Assembly: GCA_025201705.1 (NCBI GenBank)
Contig: MU616590.1
Location: 1-64,000 of the forward strand
Direction of reading: 5' to 3'
Source: Dissophora ornata
Lineage: Eukaryota > Mortierellomycota > Mortierellomycetes > Mortierellales > Mortierellaceae
Length of the DNA: 64,000 nt
Positions 55,341 through 64,000 of this stretch are shown piece by piece (within the stretch, counting starts at the first letter, position 1; every line of letters begins with the position of its first letter). Both the position numbers and the translations under genes were made by a program. Under the pieces are notes generated by a model, which saw only the letters and a program-made list of their open reading frames with translations, was not told where the DNA came from and made no database searches.

Positions 55341-56568
55341 ATGCCTCAACAACCAGATCCCGCCAGTAAGTGTAGCTTTACGTTTTCTAGATCCTCGACT
55401 TTCTTGATAATTTCTCGTGTTTTTCTCACAAGTGCCATTTTTTTTCCCGCCAAAAACCATCATCTTCATGTTAGCCGTCATCTCCTTGATGGTCTCTCTG
55501 TTCTCCATCTCGCTCATGTCCGTGTTGTTCGGTCGTAAGACATCGGGCACGAGCATGGCCACGATCAACTATGCCCGCGGTCTCGTCATCTCGCTCTACA
55601 TCGTCTCTTGGGGGTTCACGACTATCGCAGCAGTCCTAACCTCGACCAACGTTGGCAACATCACCTCGTGTACGCTCTCGATCTTTGTCTGCCTGTCGCT
55701 TTACGCCGTATCCAAAATCATTATCTACCTATTCTTGATCGAGAAGGTCTTTGTTGTGAGCTCCGTTACCTCACGGCGCAAGGACACCTTGGTAAGGGCT
55801 GGCCTTTTTATCTTCGTTTCGTGCTAAAGTTCGTTTCTCCGCGTAAAATGCCTCCATCTTGCCAGTTGAATGCAATGCAATGTTTGTCCGTTGAGCTCTG
55901 ACATGTTGATCTCCCTACTCTCTCTTTTTCTCCCCTTTATTTTTATGCAGCTCTACCGCATCAATATTCTTCTATTGACGCCCTACACCGTTATCCTCGT
56001 CCTCATGATTATGAACCGGGTCGCTGTAATCGACGAGGCCGAGGCCTGCTATATCGGCCTCAAGCCCACAGCGTCGATTACACTAATCCTCTACGACATC
56101 TTCATATCTTGCTGGCTCACCATCCTCTTTATCCGCCCCCTCATGAGCAGCACTTCAGTCCTGCAGGGTCCGAGCAAGGGCAAGCTGCGCCAGGTTGCCC
56201 GTCGCACTATGGGTGGGTCCATTGTAGCCTTGATCTTGAGCTCGGCCAACGTCTTCACCTTGGTGTACTTCAAGGGTTACGAGGACTCGGTCTTGTGTCT
56301 GTTGTCGTGTACGCTTGACGTGACGTTGAACGCGTGTGCGATCCATTGGGTGACTTCGAGGGCGACCAGGTCCCATGTGGCCGACAAAGGATCGCGTGGT
56401 GCAAATGGCACTAACCCCAACAGCAATAATAACAGCAATTTCCAGAACCAGTTCTTGAGCAACAGCCAATACACTACCGAGGGCACGTCAAGCATCGAGA
56501 AACACATGATTCCGTTGTCGACAGACTCTCATATCTCGGTAGTAGTCGAGTCCTACGTTGAGAGCTAA
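55341..56568 (+). CDS. Seven-transmembrane receptor-like protein
   Basis: Three exons (55341-55365, 55433-55791, 55951-56568) give 333 residues. The short first exon (8 codons plus one base) joins in phase by GTAAGT...CAAG. Seven hydrophobic segments follow: IIFMLAVISLMVSLFSISL, GLVISLYIVSWGFTTIAAV, IFVCLSLYAVSKIIIYLFL, ILLLTPYTVILVLMIMN, LILYDIFISCWLTILFI, GGSIVALILSSANVFTLVY and VLCLLSCTLDVTLNACAIH. The tail is Asn/Ser-rich and hydrophilic. The topology is that of GPCR-like proteins of early-diverging fungi. No class-specific motif is recognisable, so ligand and coupling are unknown. Use of the 25-nt exon is inferred from phase; an internal Met at the exon 2 start (formed across the junction) is an alternative start. 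Confidence 0.75.
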
Positions 56569-56999
56569 TAGGTCATCCATCTTTAATGCTCAAGACGATT
56601 GGGTCTGGCTTCATACTTCCTTATAGTTTTCGCATATAAATAATTACACGAAGTTGTACCCCCATTCCATAGGACATTAAAAGCATAACGCAACGGCCGG
56701 AGGGGGATTATTTTTGATAGCTACCACTCACCATGATATGAAAGAAATAGTTTTTTGTACTATCAGCAGGGAGCAAGTGCGCGTTGGACCGAGCGTTGTG
56801 CAGCGTGAAAATATGACACGGGCCATTTTTTTTCAAGGGTGTGCGAACAAAGCGGTGATTCATTTCCATCTCAAAGAGCCCCCTGTTCACGCTTTATTGC
56901 GAAGAGCGTAATCAATACATTCTCGCCACCAGCTAATGCTCAACTTTGACATCTACTAATAATACTTTTTTTTTTTTTTTTTTTGGTACTGAAGGGTGC
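56569..56999. other. Convergent 3' flank
   Basis: 430 bp between the convergent seven-span and SGT1 genes. Contains a 19-bp poly-T tract (56966-56984) immediately after the SGT1 stop on the minus strand (a poly-A in the transcript sense). Nothing else is recognised. Confidence 0.6.
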
Positions 57000-58839
57000 T
57001 TAAGAGTTGTACTACAAGAGACAGAACCAACCATGAAACAGGTTAGTTAAAGACATAGAGTATTCATTGCTTTGATGTCATGTCAGCTACCAGAGGCAAA
57101 AATAAAAATAAAGTCTCTCACCTTTTTGGCGACCATACCCTCAGGAGGACGGGTCTCGACAGGGGCCTTTCCGACCTCATCCCAGTTGGTCGACAAGCAG
57201 GTTCCATTGCTCTCAGTGAAACTCTTCATCATTGCGCGCTTCGTGTTGTCATCGGCATCCTTGTAGATCTGGGCGAAGAGCTGGTTCAGCGCCTTGTCGC
57301 CATCGGCCTTCTCTTCCTCCTTGGCAGCCTCCTTTTCCAGTGCATCCCAGTTCTTAGCCTTCTTGGACGATGTCGGGTATGCTGGGGCCGCAGCTAAAGT
57401 TAGGCCAATAAAAAAACGAATAAGGAAATATTAGGAAAAAGTCACAACACGTAACAGACAGTCTGCCAGTCTTACATACCGGCAACAGTGGCCATGGAGG
57501 TGGCATTGGCATCATCGCCCTCGAGAGCACCCCACTTGAGGGCAAAGCGCTCCTTCTTAACCTGAATCTCAATCTTAGTCGACAGGACCTCGAACTTGCT
57601 CTCTGAAGGCACGACAGGGTGACTCAAAGGATCCAGCTCCAAGGAATAGTCCGATCCAGTAGGCATCTTGACAGAGACCGACAGCTACATTTCAGATGAA
57701 TAAAAAACAAGTCAGCGTTGGCCCCTTTTTTTACAGTGGCGTGTCAGTCATCTATATTGTACTCTCTCCCTTACAGCCTTATCGGTAATGTTAATGTCGA
57801 CGGACTCCTTCTTGGCGTTCTTGATAAAAACGCTAATGGTGACATAGGCGTCATTCTGGTACCACTCATGTCTAAGAATACCCCAGGAACCCGACGTTAG
57901 TAGCTTCTTCGGTGTCTCGATATGCTCCCATACCTTCTGTCGTCTCTGAAGATGAATTTATTGACAATTACCTGACGCGGTGCACAGCAGGCGTGGCCAC
58001 AGGAGCAGGAGAAGCCGCAGGGGCAGGAGCAGCAGCAGCAGCAGGAGCAGCAGGGGCAGGAGCAGCAGGGGCAGGAGCAGCAGCAGCAGCAGGAGCAGCA
58101 GGGGCTGCCTTGGGCTGCTTGGCGAGTTCCTGTTCAACCTTACGCATCCAGCTAGAAAGAGTTCTCTGCTCGGGACTGAGGGCATGACATGCCTCCAGAG
58201 CAACCTTAGCGGTCTGGTAGTCCTGAATGTGGTAGGCAGCAACTCTACACAACGGTTGGTTGAGGAGCGGTAAGTTGGGTGAGTGGCTGCACGAGGAATA
58301 CCACAATCGTTGCTTTCAAGATTGTAGGAAACCACACAGTCGGCAAGTCCGTTATTCCGTGTTGTTCTTACCCTTTGCGGAGCTGCGCCTTTGCCTCGAC
58401 AGTGACATCGACCGAGGGCTTCTCCTTGATCAGCTCCAGTGCCTTGAGCGCATCCTCGTACGCCTCCTTGTCCTTGCCCAGCTTCTGGTAGGTGGCCGAG
58501 CTATCGATTTTAAGACGCGAAAAAATGGCAGCCGTGCAATCAGTATCACAGTTATGGGTCTATTTAAGTAGTCCACGCAGAGAAAATTCCCCCACCTCCT
58601 CTTGAGGAGGGAGCAGCTATGTATTTTCCGCGTTTCTGCATCCACAGTCTCTCAAGTCTTAACAGGAAATCCAATTGCAAAGTCGAATCAGGGCTTTTGG
58701 TTCCTTACCGCTTCAAAAAGATCTCGACATGAGTCGCGTTGATGTCGATGGCCTTGGTGTAGAAGGTGAGTGCTTCCTCATAGTCCTCATCGGCAAACGC
58801 GTGGCTGCCCTGCGCAAACAGGTCCTGAACTGTGGCCAT
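57000..58839 (-). CDS. SGT1: SGT1 co-chaperone (TPR-CS-SGS)
   Basis: HSP90 co-chaperone, linked in yeast to SCF ubiquitin ligase and kinetochore assembly. Seven exons: 58839-58709, 58500-58372, 58244-57972, 57871-57775, 57684-57480, 57393-57122 and 57011-57000. Total 372 residues, all in phase. The TPR part (about 1-120) includes HAFADEDYEEALTFYTKAID and KLGKDKEAYEDALKALEL. A Pro/Ala-rich linker of (APAAPAA)n type follows (about 140-175). The CS domain (about 178-260) starts HEWYQNDAYVTISVFIKN and contains SVSVKMPTGSDYSLELDPL (starts SVSVKMPTGSD). The SGS domain ends NWDALEKEAAKEEE, MMKSFTESNGTCLSTNWDEV, and the terminal KKYNS, whose last three residues come from a 12-nt final exon. All three expected domains are present and complete. 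Confidence 0.95.
58025..58100 (-). repeat. GCA/GGGCAGGAGCA coding repeat in SGT1 linker
   Basis: Short tandem units (GGAGCAGCAGGGGCAGGAGC-like, starts GGAGCAGC) encode the Ala/Pro linker between TPR and CS domains. Confidence 0.85.
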
Positions 58840-59883
58840 TATGTGTTGTTTTTTTTACTGGGGCAGAAAGTGTACGGGAAGAGTTTGAAACAGCTGTTGG
58901 GGGTTGCGCGATGGTTGTGGGATATCCTCGGCAAGCACAAGTCCTGTTATGGGCGCGAAAATTACGTCACCGAAGTGACGTTACTCTCACGTCCAGCCCC
59001 GAATCATCGGGAGTGTGTTTGCGACACACATAAGTTTTACGGTCCTGTTGATCATACCCAACGGTTAGACTTACTCAAACGATGTCTTCGTTGTTGTAAC
59101 AAAGCATCAACAATAGACTTACCGGCCATCAGAGCCATAGGACCGGATTCGCGACCACGTATCGCTTCAACGCGCGGGGCGAGCCCCAGGTACGCGCTAC
59201 GGTATTCAAAAGAGGAGAGCTTGGTTAATCCTCGAACTATCACTCTCGCTCCATTTCTCGCCGTCCTCTTGCGGATAGCACCAAAACGGAGGTAAGAGAG
59301 TAAGAGGAAGAGGAGAGGTTGAGTTAGAGGGTAATGGAATGGTTATGAAAGAAAATACGCATGTATTCGACACGCAAAACTGCTCACCCAATAAAATAGG
59401 TATATATCTACAATCTTCATGAACGACTATCGATGAAATGCCAAGATTACGTCCTATATTCAGTTCGGAACAAGTTCCATGGTATTGAATCGCATGCCTT
59501 AATCAGGAACTGCAATACAAAGCGGTTTAGAAGAAAACCAAAGACGAAGAAATTTGCTCCGCATCCGGGCACTAAGGATAACATCATGGAGTGTCTTTTT
59601 TGATCCTCGTAAAAGGAGATAGTCCATCACAAGCATGAAGACGAGTTCGTAATCTTAGTTTATATGTATGTAGTCAAGGATTTATTTGCGGGGTGAAGCT
59701 CATTCTCTACGAGGAATAATAAGAACGGCGAGATTGCAACGGTTCTAAACAAGAAGAGATGCCTAAGACGTAAGTGTTAAGAGATGTGATGAAGCAGGCC
59801 ACCATAGGTTTCCACAGTTGAATTCATAGTAAAAAATGCTACACCTTCGTACTCGTGACAGCACATTTCGGAAGGGAGCTCAC
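58840..59883. other. SGT1 upstream region and spacer
   Basis: Contains a CRE-like palindrome (listed separately) and, on the minus strand near 59243-59124, an open segment ending in a clean GTAAGT donor at 59123 (text SGPMALMAG). That segment could be a 5'-untranslated or upstream exon of SGT1, or an unknown gene's exon. It does not start with ATG and I could not join it to coding sequence. Confidence 0.4.
58964..58981. promoter_or_regulatory. Paired CRE-like half-sites (ACGTCAC / GTGACGT)
   Basis: Inverted ACGTCAC (58964-58970) and GTGACGT (58975-58981) separated by 4 bp, about 125 bp upstream of the SGT1 start. ACGTCA is the ATF/CREB-type bZIP core. Regulatory use is inference. Confidence 0.5.
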
Positions 59884-60420
59884 CTTTGGCATGCTGTCGG
59901 GACGTCCCAAACAATATGCCACATAGTCAGCGATTCTGTGAAGAGACAATCTGACCGTACGATATAAGAGAAAGAAAAGACGGCGACAACATCAAGAACA
60001 GCATTGGAGCAGATAAATGAGGACACGCCTTCCTACTCGCGGCAACACGTTTCAGGAGGGGGTCCGCCCACTTTTGGCATGCTGTCGGGACACCCAAACA
60101 GCACCCACTTAATCAGCTTAATTCCTTGCTAAGAAAAGTATGATCGTACAGCAACGGCGAACAAAACGGCGGTAATATCGGGAGCAGCACCAGTTGCGAT
60201 TGAAGGGAGATAAGAAAAAGGGTACGCCTTCCTATTCGCGACGACACATTTCAGAAGGGAGCTCACCTTTGGTGTACTGTCGGGGCATCCCAAACAGCAC
60301 ACCACTTGGACCGCTACTCTGGTGAAGAGCTGCAGCGTTGCTTTGAACTGCCAGCAGCAACAGCGGAACAGACGGCTCGACGTTTCTATAGGCAGCTGTC
60401 GGGACCTCCCTAACAAGCGA
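59830..60420 (-). repeat. About 190-bp tandem repeats carrying a 52-nt exon-like module
   Basis: A unit marked by ATGCTGTCGGGAC recurs at 59888, 60077 and 60270 (periods 189 and 193 bp), plus a decayed piece at about 60391. On the minus strand each holds a 52-nt open module: 59935-59884, 60123-60072 and 60318-60267. They encode variants of a 17-residue segment, e.g. IADYVAYCLGRPDSMPK and VAVQVVCCLGCPDSTPK. Copies 1 and 3 have both a CACAG/CACCAG acceptor before and a GTGAGC donor after. Copy 2 has lost the acceptor and has GTGGGC. This is a duplicated exon array or its relic; no host gene was identified. Confidence 0.7.
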
Positions 60421-60440
60421 GTGCCTTGTCAGCCGGTCTG

Positions 60441-60882
60441 GCGCTCGGAGTGGGTCGTGATTCATTAACTGCTAGCAGGTCATCATCGCAGAGTGTAGCA
60501 TGCGTGCTACCACAGCCTGGCCGAACGGATATGATAAATAGCTGTGGGAAGGAAGGGCCGCAGGGCTACCGATGGTGTGGATAGTTACGCTGAGTGAGTG
60601 ATGTACTGTGTTGGATGATTCCACGGTTTGCGAGACAATCCAATGAGGTGAGGTGGAGGTTGAATAAGGAGCAAAGTGGTGTTAAAAGCGAGTCCAGTCA
60701 CACTTTTTCGACCTGGACAAAAAGCATGTTGGGTCCTTTTGGGCAAAGTCCAGCAGACACCCTACTCCAGACTTGCAAAACAGGAACATCTCCGTCCAAT
60801 CTTCTCATTCCTCGCGTAACCTCGCTCCATAAAACACTTCCTCCGCTTTACTTCGCGGGGTGCAGCTCGCTGTTCAGGCGTC
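60441..60882. other. Upstream region of the 60883 gene
   Basis: 440 bp. No distinct element apart from CT-rich sequence shortly before the start codon. Confidence 0.5.
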
Positions 60883-63158
60883 ATGGCTGTGTATCCTAAA
60901 TTCGACGGTCCGGAGGAGCTCGCTCTGCCCAGCACACTCAACGTTCACGACTTCTTCTTCCAGCACCCACCCAGCCAATGGGAACCCAGCGTCTTCGCCA
61001 CAAAGCCGACGACGCAAAGCATGGATCAATTCATGCATGGCCTATACAAGATCAACAAGCGCGGTGGAGGACCTGTCGAGAGACATGCTGGCAAGTGCCT
61101 CGCGTTCCTCCGCACTGAAATCGGGAAGACAGTTATTGCGGCAGCTCAGGGAACATTATCCCTTCGGCTGGAACAGGAGGCCGCAGCCAAATCATCCCAT
61201 AAATACGACAAGGCTGTGTAAGGGTCCATGTTCGAGGCTTTGGCCAAGGGTACTCGATGGATTTTCTCCGCTCGTGCTTTCTCTTTATCGAGATCAAGAA
61301 GCGTGCTCCCTAACGTGATACTCCTTTATTGCTGCGTTTAGTTGCATCATCAGCGCCCATGACAGCCACAACTGCAGTAAAAGAACAATTGCAGACGTTA
61401 CCAAAGTCTCTCGAGCCAACTTCAACGTCCTCCAGCAAAACAGTAACGGTGGCAGTTTCATCGTCATGTTCCGGTCGACCTACTTCAGCCGTGACCACAC
61501 GCTTGAGGACATCAGCTAGAACGACAGTAGCAGCATCATCATCGCGTGCGCCTTCAGCCTCGTTATCGCCGCCACCTCCGTCAGCTTCATCGGTGTCGTT
61601 TACCAAATGTAACAAGCGCAAGGTGGGCCGTCGAACACAGGTGAGTCGGAACTCTAGTCTATGCTGATTACTTGCGCCGAATCTATCCGATGTTTAACAA
61701 AGCCCTGTTCCTATGCTTGTATAGCGTTTCGTGGAGATGGATCGTGGGCAGTTCTGGATGCTGAAATCGGGCAAGACAGTAGAGGATATATTGTTTGCGG
61801 CTAGTTTACAGGAGAATGCGACGGTCAAGTAAGATACATAATCACCTGATGAACATACACGCAAGACAATAAAGGTATCTGGCACGGCTGACTGGCTCGT
61901 ATTGTATCCATAGGATCCGGTCTTTCACTCTCGATTTCAACTGCAGCGCCACCAAGGCGTTATTCAGTGCGGATGAATGGATAGAGCTGCTGGAAGCAAA
62001 TTCATTTGATTTGCCAAGACTTCCCAAGACTACAGAGGACTATCTCGGAACTATTCGACAGAAATTACTCAGTGGCGAGCATGTTTCTATGGTCCCTTTA
62101 CCAACTAAGGAAGACACGTTCTCGTGCGAACTGGCAATGACCACCTGCATGAAGTGGTATGCTCTATAGTCACGCATGACACTGGTGATTTGCAATTGGG
62201 TCGACATTAGGATATGGCTGTTTGAAGAAGATTATATACGTGTCCTGACTGTAGGGCGCGCCTTTATAAGAAGCATCCTGCGCCATTTGCCTTTGATGGG
62301 TTGTCAGAGGCCTTTTGGGCCCGCACATCATGGCCACTTCTTAAAGATCTCTTTGACGATATCCCATTTATCACCATGTTGGACGGGGAAAAGGCTGGCT
62401 TGGAGTTGTCGAAGAGAAAGAACAAAAGCAGAAAGACTGATCTGGAGACATCCTCTCGCCGACGTATTGGTCGGAAGCTGGACCTAGTTGCAAGGGATGT
62501 TCTTAGCAAGAAAGACTAGTTTATTGTCGAGAGCATGAGAACATGGGACGAACAGGCGCCCAAGTTTTTGAAGGAAGCAGACATTGACCTCTTCCGCGAA
62601 TTGCATACGATCATGATGCATCGGATTCAGGAGGCCAATAGCGCACAATTCACAAAAGGAGCTCGTTTTTTTTGCGTATACACTGGCGGTGGGGGCAAAC
62701 ATAATGATCAATTTTCCAAATGATCTGGTTCTCTGCTTTATTCATTCTTGATTTGACTTCAATTTTTGACGCGTTGTATATAGACCGAGGCTTTAGGTCG
62801 ATGGAATTACGGATAGCAGGAAGAGGAGCATTACGTAGCCCTCTGCAAGGAGTATCCATCGTACGTCCTTCCTCCGACCATGATGAACCTAGTGCCGCAA
62901 TTCCAGAGCCTGGCACACCTTCTGCAGATCCGAGTAAGCTCCGCAGACAGTGCGAAATAATCGCTGAAAGAGAGATAAATGTATGCGCTAACTAATTGTA
63001 TCATCGCCTAGACCTGCATGATTGATACAATGACCCTGTTTTACAGGGCCGCGCAAGAAATCAAAGACGACAAGGACGAGGGGGATGACTGGATGTACAG
63101 CAACAATAACACGCACATTGACGATCACACCCTTGCGTCTTCACCCCAGTCTCCATAA
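60883..63158 (+). pseudogene. Lineage-type hypothetical gene with in-frame stop
   Basis: Exon 1 (60883-61217) starts MAVYPKFDGPEELALPSTL. A Ser/Thr-rich linker exon (about 61342-61640) follows, then exons 61725-61828 (RFVEMDRGQFWMLKSGKTVE), 61914-62156 (IRSFTLDFNCSATKALFSAD) and 62255-62519 (ARLYKKHPAPFAFDGLSEAF). The last ends at TAG (62517-62519), yet the same frame continues with protein-like sequence (FIVESMRTWDEQAPKFLKEADIDLF). A final open segment at 63012-63158 (ends LASSPQSP) has a good acceptor. It resembles a protein family I recall as expanded in Mortierella genomes, without known function. Exon 1 and exon 2 also disagree by one base in phase. I infer a recently inactivated copy; a missed intron or read-through remains possible. 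Confidence 0.55.
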
Positions 63159-63575
63159 GACCCGCAAGCACGACTAGGTTAGCGAGTAAAGCTAATAAAA
63201 ATCATCTCGTGGACCACGCATTCCACGTGACACAACAAGTATTTTTTTGTTTTCCGGCAGATCAAGAACACTCTGTTGCATGCGTTTAGGACATCGGTGG
63301 CAACACTCACAACAACATCCTTACAACTTTACTGTGACTAAGAACCAACATCAACTCTCAAGCAGGGAGAAGGCGACCTAGGATCTCAGTTGCAATAGCA
63401 CTCAAGGAATCAGTGATTCGACATCCCGGGTCTTTTATTTTCGGTGCATTTCCTCGATTCTCCGAGATCTGGCTTGTAGGCATCAAAACGGCCCGAATCC
63501 AGGACAAGCTCTTCATCGCAAGACAGAAGAAAAAGGAAGGAAGGAAGGAGGAAATAATCAACCGTAATGCATACC
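63159..63575. other. Spacer before last gene
   Basis: 417 bp with no gene. AT-rich, with an AAGGAAGGAAGG stretch just before the next start codon. Confidence 0.5.
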
Positions 63576-64000
63576 ATGCGGCCGCTTACACTCCTGCAGC
63601 GGCAACGGATCACTCTCTCGCTATTCTTCACAGTCGCCGTCGGAGCCGTCTTCACAGTTGCAGCACCAGCGTTTGTTCCATGGCAGGTTGTTGACGAAAA
63701 ACGCGCACAGGCGTTGGAACAACAGCGGCGACAAGGAAAGGATTTCCATGTCATTGGGAATCATCGACGATCCAGTGGCGGAGAAAGTAGTGTGGACGGC
63801 GTTCAGGAGACAGACGCTTCTTCAAACCCGTCCCCTGCACCGATATCGTCGCAAGGACCGATCATATCACTCTTGACGGATCGACCAAAACTGGGGGACA
63901 CCACATCAATATCTGCAGCATCATCGACAACAACAACATCTGCAGGCGTAGATCCGAGTCTGGACACAGAAGTCACGCAGGACCCAAATGCGGCGTCTAA
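63576..64000 (+). CDS. Small membrane-anchored protein, 3' end outside window
   Basis: An open frame from ATG 63576 to the window edge (141 codons plus two bases), with no stop. The N-terminus MRPLTLLQRQRITLSLFF starts a single hydrophobic helix (about residues 12-36, ending AAPAFVPW). It is followed by a basic, Gln/Arg-rich segment (DEKRAQALEQQRRQGKDF) and then a Ser/Thr-rich region. It could be a mitochondrial inner-membrane or secretory single-pass protein. No family recognised. The frame is convincing because it stays open through codons with even composition, but it could be interrupted by an intron beyond the edge. Confidence 0.5.
   Translation, partial: MRPLTLLQRQRITLSLFFTVAVGAVFTVAAPAFVPWQVVDEKRAQALEQQRRQGKDFHVIGNHRRSSGGESSVDGVQETDASSNPSPAPISSQGPIISLLTDRPKLGDTTSISAASSTTTTSAGVDPSLDTEVTQDPNAAS

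Noticed and set aside
59052..59243. 63-codon minus frame with a GTAAGT donor
   Set aside because: Starts at GTG, cannot be joined in frame to a downstream coding exon; at most an untranslated exon of SGT1.
1..64000. CRISPR array, bacterial operon or biosynthetic gene cluster
   Set aside because: No spaced identical direct repeats of CRISPR size, genes are intron-bearing and functionally unrelated, and there is no polyketide, NRPS or terpene core gene.

Overview
The window is nuclear DNA from a filamentous fungus, most likely an early-diverging zygomycete of the Mortierella group. The reasons are: intron-rich genes with short GT-AG introns (about 70-300 nt), a mix of conserved single-copy fungal genes, a Crinkler-type ubiquitin-like N-terminus, DIRS-type retroelement and Crypton-like remnants, and decayed LRR-type and lineage-expanded genes. 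The genus call is inference. All exon models were built by hand, by joining splice sites so that frame and family alignment agree. None was checked against transcripts.

Layout. 1-4974: CA microsatellite, then unassigned DNA ending in a stem-loop. 4975-6305 (+): RIB3, riboflavin synthesis. 6539-7110 (-): decayed LRR-type gene. 7550-9138 (-): GCN4/CPC1-like bZIP factor with upstream ORFs in its leader. 11170-12250 (-): FHIT/HNT2-type HIT hydrolase with two micro-exons. 12389-14986 (-): methylenetetrahydrofolate reductase. 15322-16817 (-): secreted, probably GPI-anchored NodB-fold protein with degenerate catalytic motifs. 17561-20435 (-): large C2H2 zinc-finger protein with a coding minisatellite. 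20436-24711: about 4 kb with no gene I can support.

24712-29750 is the accessory region. It holds a broken Crypton-derived gene (recombinase core-binding region plus GCR1_C, catalytic domain missing), a Crinkler N-terminus, a large palindromic duplication of that Crinkler locus, a DIRS-type RNase H fragment fused to the inverted copy, and a 223-bp inverted-repeat-bounded insert.

30801-33189 (-): glutathione synthetase (9 exons). 33565-35337 (+): PC-esterase-like membrane protein, in divergent arrangement with it. 35548-36249 (-): four-span membrane protein of DUF2456 type. 36981-38014 (+): CYTH/triphosphate-tunnel enzyme. 39393-42384 (+): alpha-arrestin. 45187-47864 (+): CaMK-type kinase. 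48428-50446 (+): DUF1776 SDR-like protein. 50685-52127 (-): Thr-rich single-pass surface protein. 55341-56568 (+): seven-span receptor-like protein. 57000-58839 (-): SGT1 co-chaperone. 59884-60420: tandem array of a 52-nt exon-like module. 60883-63158 (+): lineage-type gene interrupted by an in-frame stop. 63576-64000 (+): start of a small membrane protein that runs off the window.

The conserved genes are not an operon-like or biosynthetic cluster. RIB3 and MTHFR belong to flavin and folate/methionine metabolism, and glutathione synthetase and the bZIP factor to thiol and amino-acid homeostasis. The arrestin, kinase and seven-span protein are generic signalling parts. The most unusual sequence features are the 5-nt and 13-nt micro-exons of the HIT gene, the palindromic Crinkler/DIRS chimera, and the triplicated exon-like module.
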